Assembly: GCA_947095535.1 (NCBI GenBank)
Contig: OX352774.1
Coordinates: 109,557,996-109,621,995, forward strand
Direction: 5' to 3'
Length of the DNA stretch: 64,000 nucleotides
From: Poecilobothrus nobilitatus
Lineage: Eukaryota; Arthropoda; Insecta; Diptera; Dolichopodidae
The position numbers and the translations under genes are program-made. Shown here one piece after another: positions 58,045 to 64,000 of this stretch. Positions within the stretch are counted from its first letter, which is position 1. Each line of letters starts with the position of its first letter. The notes below the pieces were generated by a model that saw only the letters and a list, made by a program, of their open reading frames with translations, was not told the DNA's origin and made no database searches.

Positions 58045-58660
58045 AAAAATTTTTTAAAAATTTTTTGTTAGTTTCACTCTGTTCGTTCGTCCGTCTGCGT
58101 GTTTACAAAACTTCTACACCGTTTGAAATAAAGCAATAAAATTTTATCTACCGATAGGCATCAACAAAAAACTAATTTTGTGGAATAACTTTTTCTGTAG
58201 CCCACCCGTTACGGCGCTATAGCACTACAAAGTTCAAAAAAGCCTTCTCTTTAAATTGTTATAACACAAGTTCCCTAAGGCATATTTTCAATCTGCAAAA
58301 GCCAAACGATAGCTGATTTTATAGACTTTATAAATATATGTAAAATAAATATGGAGCTTTGTCATGCGGTATTTTAATATACCGTTATGAGAAACTCAAT
58401 TTTTCAAACATTTGGACATCTTCTGTTTAAACGGTTTACTTAGAAGCTTGAAAATTTGAGAGGTGTTAGATCTTTAGAAATAAGTATGAATCATTTCAGG
58501 AAATATTAAAATAAGGGGTCAAAAACTAAAAATTTTCTATTTTTAAACACCTGTAACCTGTAATTTTAAGTTTAAATTTTTTTTGAAGTAATATACAAAA
58601 GTTAAAGCTCCATCATTATACTTTTCTTAATAATACAGGATTACCTTATAATTGACGAAA
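58045..58660 (-). repeat. Family E repeat, nearly complete (inverted)
   Basis: TTAGTTTCACTCTGTTCGTT, CGTCCGTCTGCGTGTTTACA, CTTCTACACCGTTTGAAATA, CCACCCGTTACGGCG, AAAGCCAAACGATAGCTG and AAACACCTGTAACCTG mirror the copy at 5929-6600 base block by base block. They are the same subfamily. Confidence 0.75.
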
Positions 58661-58924
58661 ATGTAATTTGTTGATTTTCTCAATTTTTTCTTACCAAAAA
58701 AAAAAATTTTAAAAATTTATTTTTCAATATATCTACTCTTTACTACAGACTTATTATGGAATATTTTTTTAATTTTGGAAATGTACTTTTTTGAAAACCC
58801 TTGGTTTTTTCCATTACTTGTTTTGCTTTATTTCACATTTATTTTTATTCTGGAATAATTTAACTCACATTTTCGAATTATATAATAATATATACAAAAA
58901 TAAAAAAATTACACAAAATGCAGT

Positions 58925-59040
58925 CTATGTCGACATTCGAACTACTGTTGTTGTTCGAATGTCGGCATTCGAACTCCGAACACATACAACTTACCTTCAC
59001 CATATCTTTAAACACTACACCAAATTCCTGTTTTAACTTT
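58925..59040 (-). mobile_element. tRNA-like SINE, family 2, with inverted TTCGAATGTCG
   Basis: Minus strand: GAATTTGGTGTAGTGTTTAA (A box) and TCGGAGTTCGAATGCCGACA (B box). On the plus strand CGACATTCGAA (58931-58941) and TTCGAATGTCG (58954-58964) form an 11-bp inverted repeat around ACTGTTGTTG-type sequence, and GGCATTCGAA follows again. The B-box end has thus been copied in both orientations. The plus frame at 58791-59036 crosses it. Confidence 0.6.
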
Positions 59041-59429
59041 TTTGTTTTATTTCATATTTATTATACCCTACACATTAAGTATAGGGTATATTAACTTTGG
59101 TATGGTGTTTGTAACCACCAAAAGGAAGCGAGTTAGGTATAGACATGTATATATATTCTGAATCAGGATCACCGCCGGAGTCCGTCCGTACGCACGATAA
59201 CTCAAAAAATAATGATGCTATCTTGATGAAATTTATACTGTAGGTTAACAATGACTAAGGTAAGGCGGGGATTGTAAATGGGTGAAATCGGACCATGCGT
59301 TCGAGTACCTCCCATACAACTTCCAAATCCTAATACGCATATTTTCGAAATTAATAAAGATAGAAACTTAAAATTTTGTACGAGGGTGTGTTTTTCTGAA
59401 TCCCTGATATCCCCAAAATTTGAGATGAA

Positions 59430-60370
59430 GTGGAGTGGTTGTTCGGGTACCTCCCATACAACTCTCAAAACCGAACATGCAAATCTTCGAAATTAATAAA
59501 GATAGGAACTTCAACTTTGATAGGAGGGTGCTGTTTCCTAAATTCCTGATTTGTCTAAAATTTGAGAGGAATTGGAGTGGTCGTTCGGGTACCTCCCATA
59601 CAACACCCAAAACCGAACAAGCATATCTTCGAAATTAATAAAGACAGAAACTTCAAATTTGGTACTAGGGTGTTGTTTCCTGAATCCCTGATTTGTCCAA
59701 AATTTGAGATGAATTGGAGGAGCTGTTCGGGTACCTCCCATACAACTCCCAAAACCGAACATGCATATTTGAGAGGAATTGGAGTGGTCGTTCGGGTACC
59801 TCCCATACAACACCCAAAACCGAACAAGCATATCTTCGAAATTAATAAAGACAGAAACTTCAAATTTGGTACTAGGGTGTTGTTTCCTGAATCCCTGATT
59901 TGTCCAAAATTTGAGATGAATTGGAGGAGCTGTTCGGGTACCTCCCATACAACTCCCAAAACCGAACATGCATATCTTCGAAATTACTAAAGGTAGGAAC
60001 TTCAAATTTTATACGAGGGTGCTGTTTCCTAAATCCCTGATTTGCCTAAAATTTGAGATGAATTGGAGTGGTCGTTCGGGTACCTCCCATACAACTCCCA
60101 AAACCGAACAAGCATATCTTCGAAATTAATAAAGACAGAAACTTCAAATTTGGTACAAGGGTGTTGTTTCCTGAATCCCTGATTTGTCCAAAATTTAAGA
60201 TGAATTAGAATGGTTGTTCGGGTATCTGCCACACAACTCCCAAGACCAAACAAGCATATCTTCGAAATTAATAAATATATAAACTTGAAATTTGATATAA
60301 GAATGTTCTACCCTGTTGATGTCTCTAAAATTTGAGATGAATTGGGGTGGTGGTCCGAGTGCCTTCACAC
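59430..60370 (-). repeat. 142-bp tandem array inside family D
   Basis: GTTCGGGTACCTCCCATACA or variants start at 59441, 59583, 59725, 59790, 59932, 60074 and 60216, with a decayed unit at about 60354. Every step is 142 bp except one of 65 bp. Each unit holds AAAACCGAACAAGCATATCT, TCGAAATTAATAAAGA, GGTGTTGTTTCCTGAATCCC and AAAATTTGAGATGAATTGGA. Since 142 is not a multiple of three, the frames change from unit to unit and the array does not code. Confidence 0.92.
59561..59974. repeat. Exact 207-bp tandem duplication
   Basis: 59561-59767 and 59768-59974 are identical at every base I compared. The junction reads CATGCATATTTGAGAGG, which creates the single 65-bp step in the 142-bp array. Other units differ by 10% or more, so the duplication is very young, or an assembly artefact. 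Confidence 0.9.
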
Positions 60371-60592
60371 ACTTCCCAAGACCTAACAATCATATTTTCG
60401 AATTTAATAAAGATAGAAACCTGAAATTTTGTACAAAGGTTGTAACAGTATTTATTTTTTTTAGCTTGTATTAAATACCTAACTAAAATAACTTTATGGA
60501 TTTTTAATTTAATTTGAATGTTTTAGGTGTAGGGTATAAAAAAGTCGGTTGCATCGACTTACTGTTATTTTTGCTTGTTTTTATTTTGGAAT

Positions 60593-61804
60593 GACCAACA
60601 GACATTTTAAATTATATATTAGTATAGATCGCATAGCATAATAAAGAAGAAATTCTACTTCTGTTGCTCCAAATAAAAATACAAACAAGCAATTTAACAA
60701 AAAAAAAATTTTTAATTTTCCAAAATCTTACAACCGTTACAAATTAATTTTAAAAAAAAAACTTCTTTATCTGATTTTCTATGTAGGTACTCGTATTTTC
60801 TATACATATTTTCAATGTTTTATTCTTTATTCTTTATTTTGTGTACTCTAAATACTTTTAAATAGAGTTTAAACAAAAAAAAAACTAAATAATAATTCTT
60901 TTCTTTTATTTTATAAAATTAATTACATGCCAGTGTGTCATTAACAATTGTTCTAAAAAATATAAACATCCAGATCCAGCACAAAACAACAAAACAAATT
61001 AGTGCAGAAAAATGCTTATGAAAAATGTGTGTATTTTTTTTTTTTCTTTAATCGTCATCTATTAGTAAACCTTATAAGACTAATCTGAACTAAATACTCG
61101 TATAGTTATAACTATTAATATACACCTGTAAAGTAATTAAATACAAGTGCATATATTACATTATACATACATTCATAATACACACGTATAATAATGGTGT
61201 CTAAAACTTTTTATAAGCGATTATCTCTTAATTAATTTTACAGAAATTATTTATAAAAAAAAAAGATGCAATTTAAAAATTATGAGAAATAGAGAAGGAA
61301 AATGTTTTTATAAGAAAACACAGTTACTACAAAAATAATCCAAGAAAAAAAATTATTTCAAGCAGCAAATTAAAACAAATAATAAAAAAACAGGTGAAAA
61401 AATTATATGAGGAAAGAACAACAATGTTATTATAATTGCAGTAGTTCTTTTTTAAAAACTATTTTTAATTAAGAATATTTTTGGATTAACGAACCGAAAA
61501 AAAAGTAGCGTATGGCACCTTGCGTGTTTAAAGGAACATACTTACAAAATTGAATGATAATTGGATAAACTGTGTAGGAATGCATAAATAATTAACAAAT
61601 AAACACACATTCTGCTTTATATAAAAAAATATTATGATTTAGACAATACTTCAGACAATACTTTTATCAATCAAATTCTATACAACTGCTTTTCAAGTAT
61701 ATATAATATCTTAGAAAAACCAGATATAAAGGAAGGAGCTTATTTTGTAGAATGAAATGGTTACGATATTTGTATCAAAAAAAAATTATTCACAAGAAAC
61801 TTCG
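60593..61804. other. A+T-rich DNA, no gene seen
   Basis: Nothing recognised; homopolymer runs and a poly-T near 61030. Confidence 0.5.
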
Positions 61805-62040
61805 TTTTTCTGCCTTCCGTAAGCGCCCGTTAAATAAATCCTGATTTTGTAACCAACTCTAAAGTCTTTCCTAATTATCATTTTTACATACACATTTCAA
61901 CATCAAAAAATTTAAAATAGTGGTGGCTGCCGCCCACAAGCCCCTCTAAACTAAAATTTCTGAGCCTAAATTTTATAACCAACTTTGAAGTCCTTTCTTA
62001 TTATTTCTACATACAATATTTCAATAACTACCAAGTATTT
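61805..62040. repeat. Family G-related block, two units
   Basis: CCTGATTTTGTAACCAACTC, TAAAGTCTTTCCTAATTATC and ACATACACATTTCAACATCA return as CCTAAATTTTATAACCAACT, TTGAAGTCCTTTCTTATTAT and ACATACAATATTTCAATAAC about 125 bp later, separated by TGGTGGCTGCCGCCCACAAG. The lead phrase parallels GCGGCTGCCGACCTCAAACT at 25326. Confidence 0.6.
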
Positions 62041-62234
62041 AAATAATTGTGGATTTTTTTGTGCCTTTTTTTTCTTTGTTTTGTGGATTTTTTTTTTGTA
62101 GCAAAAATCTTTATGGATTTTATTTTTTGTGGATTTTTACTCCAGCACCCCATTTTAATATTTTAATATATAATATAACAGAAAATTTAATTAAACAAAA
62201 TAATATATTAGGCAAATTTCGCAATCCATTCTTG

Positions 62235-62256
62235 ATTGTCCGGAAAGTCGGACAAT
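62235..62256. repeat. Perfect 8-bp hairpin
   Basis: ATTGTCCG-GAAAGT-CGGACAAT, followed 17 bases later by CTAA. CGGACA occurs once more in between. It could be the end of a Helitron-like element, but the spacing is longer than usual and no start was found. Confidence 0.5.
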
Positions 62257-62280
62257 AATCCTCGGACATTTTACTAATTT

Positions 62281-63485
62281 TGTAAGATAAAAAAAAAAGT
62301 AATGTTTTATTTAGAGAAAGAATAATAACTTTTATAAGCTTTAAATTTTCTTTTTTTTTGTCAACTTGTTTATTGTATTTGTTTTACACTACTTACAAAA
62401 GAATTAAAATAAAGTATTGAATTACTTAAACTGAGAAGACATTAACATTTATAAAGAAACGATGTTTAAGTAGTTAAAAATAAGCAAAAAAATATTTTAT
62501 TAGTAAAAAAGGTATAAAGTAATAACTTAACACTAGATGTTAAAGACAAAACAAAGTAAAATTTTAGGTAGATACCTACATGATTTAAATCTTAACTAAA
62601 ATCAGGAAATACATAATATATACGTATATATTTTATCGTACATATATTATAATTGTTTTTACTAATTAACAATATTATGCTATTGAGGTACAGGGAAAAT
62701 CTACAAGTTTTTGACTAACTAAAATCTAAATAATCGAAATTCACACATTTACGAGTAACAGATTAAAGTATATTTTTAAAACGTTGTATTCACTGATAAT
62801 CAAAATTGGGAAAGCGGAAAGCTAAAAACAAATGAGAATCAATATAATAAGAGAGCAGTGTCGGACAGGGTCCTATATATGGCAGGGCTTTTCGCAAATA
62901 TTATACGTTCTTAATTTTAAAAATAAATAATAGCTAATTTTTCAATCAACCTATTTTTAAAGTCATTTCAAAATATATTCACTTCTTTAAAAAATCTCTA
63001 AAAGTTTTTGCAAATGGTTTATAGCTAATATCACCATCTATTCTAGTTTTAATAAGTAAATTAAAAATTAAATTTCGACTTGCTTAAAATCATTTTGTTT
63101 GAAATATTATAGTTCCATAATTTCTGTCAACTTTGTTTTCAATATAAAGGTAGGTAATGAATTAAAAAATGTGGTAGTTTTTACGGTGTTTGCATTCATT
63201 GATTGATTTATTTCCAACATTATTTCTCGTCTTCAAAAATATTTAAAAAAACAAAGCCATACAATAGTTTCAGTACAATAAAACGGATTTTATTGCTTTT
63301 CCCAGAACTTATTTTATACTTACTGTACTTAACTTACAGTTTCTTCCGTAAACAAATATATTTCCATTGCTTTTGAAATAGAAACTAGAAATAGAAGTTT
63401 TTATTAAACAATCTTAATCTAATCTTATTAATGGTGATGGTCATATAAATAAAAAATATGTAACAATTTCATAACGTAATAATGT
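62281..63485. other. A+T-rich DNA, no gene seen
   Basis: A G+C-richer scrap at 62856-62895 (GCAGTGTCGGACAGGGTCCT) could be a transposon end; no inverted partner was found. Confidence 0.45.
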
Positions 63486-63499
63486 ATATATCTTATATA

Positions 63500-64000
63500 T
63501 TAATAGTAATAATAATAATAATTGTAATAATAATAATAGTTATAATAATAACAATAATAATAATAGCTGCTACAGTGGAGCTATCTTTGGTCATTTCATG
63601 CAGGAAGGTGTTATATACTGCTGCACGTTGTAATCCAATTATGGCCCTGACTCTGTAGTAAATAATAATAATATTAATAATAACAATAGCTGCTACACTC
63701 TACAGTTACAGTGGAGGTTATCTTCAATAGTTACCTTATGCAATAAGTATATATACAGTCGCTGTTAGCTAACAGCTATAGTCACTGTTAGGAAAATAGT
63801 AATAATAATAGGAGGATTCATTGTTTCCTTACAGTCCCACTCCCCTTTCAATGTTTCCGCATCCTATTCCCTATCCTTTCTTATCCCTACTCCCTAGTCA
63901 ATATACTGCGTTAGCAAGTAAGTGTTTCATCACATTATGCTTGCTAAAGGGGGGAGTGGGTTTAGTCAGTAAGAATCTGACACTACCAAGGGGCAATTCT
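63500..64000 (+). repeat. Family F repeat, copy 2, with TAA microsatellites
   Basis: (TAA)n-type runs at 63501-63565 and 63660-63690 border two rounds of AGCTGCTACA...TTACAGTGGAG. The later part (TTTCCTTACAGTCCCACTCC, AATGTTTCCGCATCC, CAATATACTGCGTTAGCAAG) matches 4095-4175. It contains the perfect palindrome GCTGTTAGCTAACAGC (63761-63776), an 8-bp stem TTAGCAAG/CTTGCTAA (63911-63947) and, at the window edge, TTTAGTCAGTAAGAATCTGA-CACTACCAAGGGG. The element runs on past the window. Confidence 0.65.

Larger units (their letters stand above)
59062..60592 (-). mobile_element. Family D INE-1-like element (about 1.5 kb)
   Basis: Starts with the hairpin TATACCCTACACATTAAG / TATAGGGTATA (59062-59090), then AAGGAAGCGAGTTAGGTATA, TATATATATTCTGAATCAGG, CGGAGTCCGTCCGTACGCAC and GATAACTCAAAAAATAATGA. 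A long tandem array follows, then GTAGGGTATA, the hairpin AAGTCG-GTTGCAT-CGACTT (60542-60560) and the end TTTTTGCTTGTTTTTA. Of the families here it is the closest in wording to Drosophila INE-1 as I recall it. It is drawn in the same orientation as C copy 1 and A copy 3. All open frames from 59202 to 60389 on both strands are readings of the array. Confidence 0.85.

Noticed and set aside
59538..60005. Longest open frame of the window (155 codons, -) and its overlapping partners of 134 and 142 codons
   Set aside because: All are readings of the 142-bp array and its 207-bp duplication. Three frames on both strands are open at once, and the repeated phrase SCMGGTRT is the repeat box translated.
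62856..62895. CAGTGTCGGAC as a possible hAT-type transposon end
   Set aside because: No inverted partner or 8-bp duplication was found in the window.

Overview
This window is very A+T-rich eukaryotic DNA, roughly three quarters or more A+T by eye, and almost entirely non-coding. I find no complete gene. Only four places read like protein: a frameshifted RING-finger C-terminus (35321-35723, -), the 3' end of a Jockey-type retrotransposon reverse transcriptase (31750-32330, +), an 88-codon C-terminal coding piece cut by a transposon (51842-52107, -), and a possible small cysteine-rich last exon (57678-57774, -). The other open frames are chance readings of A+T-rich or repeat DNA. tRNA-derived SINEs, a Jockey LINE, a Helitron, foldback elements and especially repeats built like the Drosophila INE-1/DINE-1 element (TATACCC...GGGTATA ends, GTCCGTCC core) point to an insect, most likely a fly (Diptera). 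The species cannot be told from this.

The window is best read as layers of transposon insertions. Four diverged INE-1-like families, which I call A, C, D and E, cover perhaps a quarter of it. A: 29950-31530, 40851-47572 (interrupted), 52108-53250 and end fragments. C: 23247-24450, 38548-40443 and degraded pieces at 7.3, 9.6, 50.3 and 55.4 kb. D: 59062-60592. E: about fifteen pieces, the largest at 20755-22530. They share a left end like AAAACRAGSAAG, a hairpin at one or both ends, and a GTCCGTCC/GGACGGAC core. Families C and D share an internal tandem repeat with a period near 142 bp.

The best-defined elements are these. A 5232-bp Helitron (41979-47210) sits inside the second A copy, split exactly between A and T; the uninterrupted first A copy gives the empty site. 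Two foldback-like elements have long inverted repeats made of short repeated words and clear target-site duplications: 35125-36221 (9 bp, or 8) and 26748-27481 (8 bp). The first carries the RING pseudogene. A third, similar word array stands without a partner at 24.5 and 51.2 kb, the latter beside the unrecognised coding piece. Five tRNA-derived SINEs of one family all lie on the minus strand, one inside a 15-bp target duplication. A second tRNA-like family has four members.

The remaining stretches (for example 4.3-5.8, 11.2-13.9, 32.6-35.1, 36.2-38.5, 48-50.2 and 60.6-61.8 kb) are A+T-rich DNA with homopolymers and microsatellites, where I see no gene. They would fit intergenic DNA or long introns.
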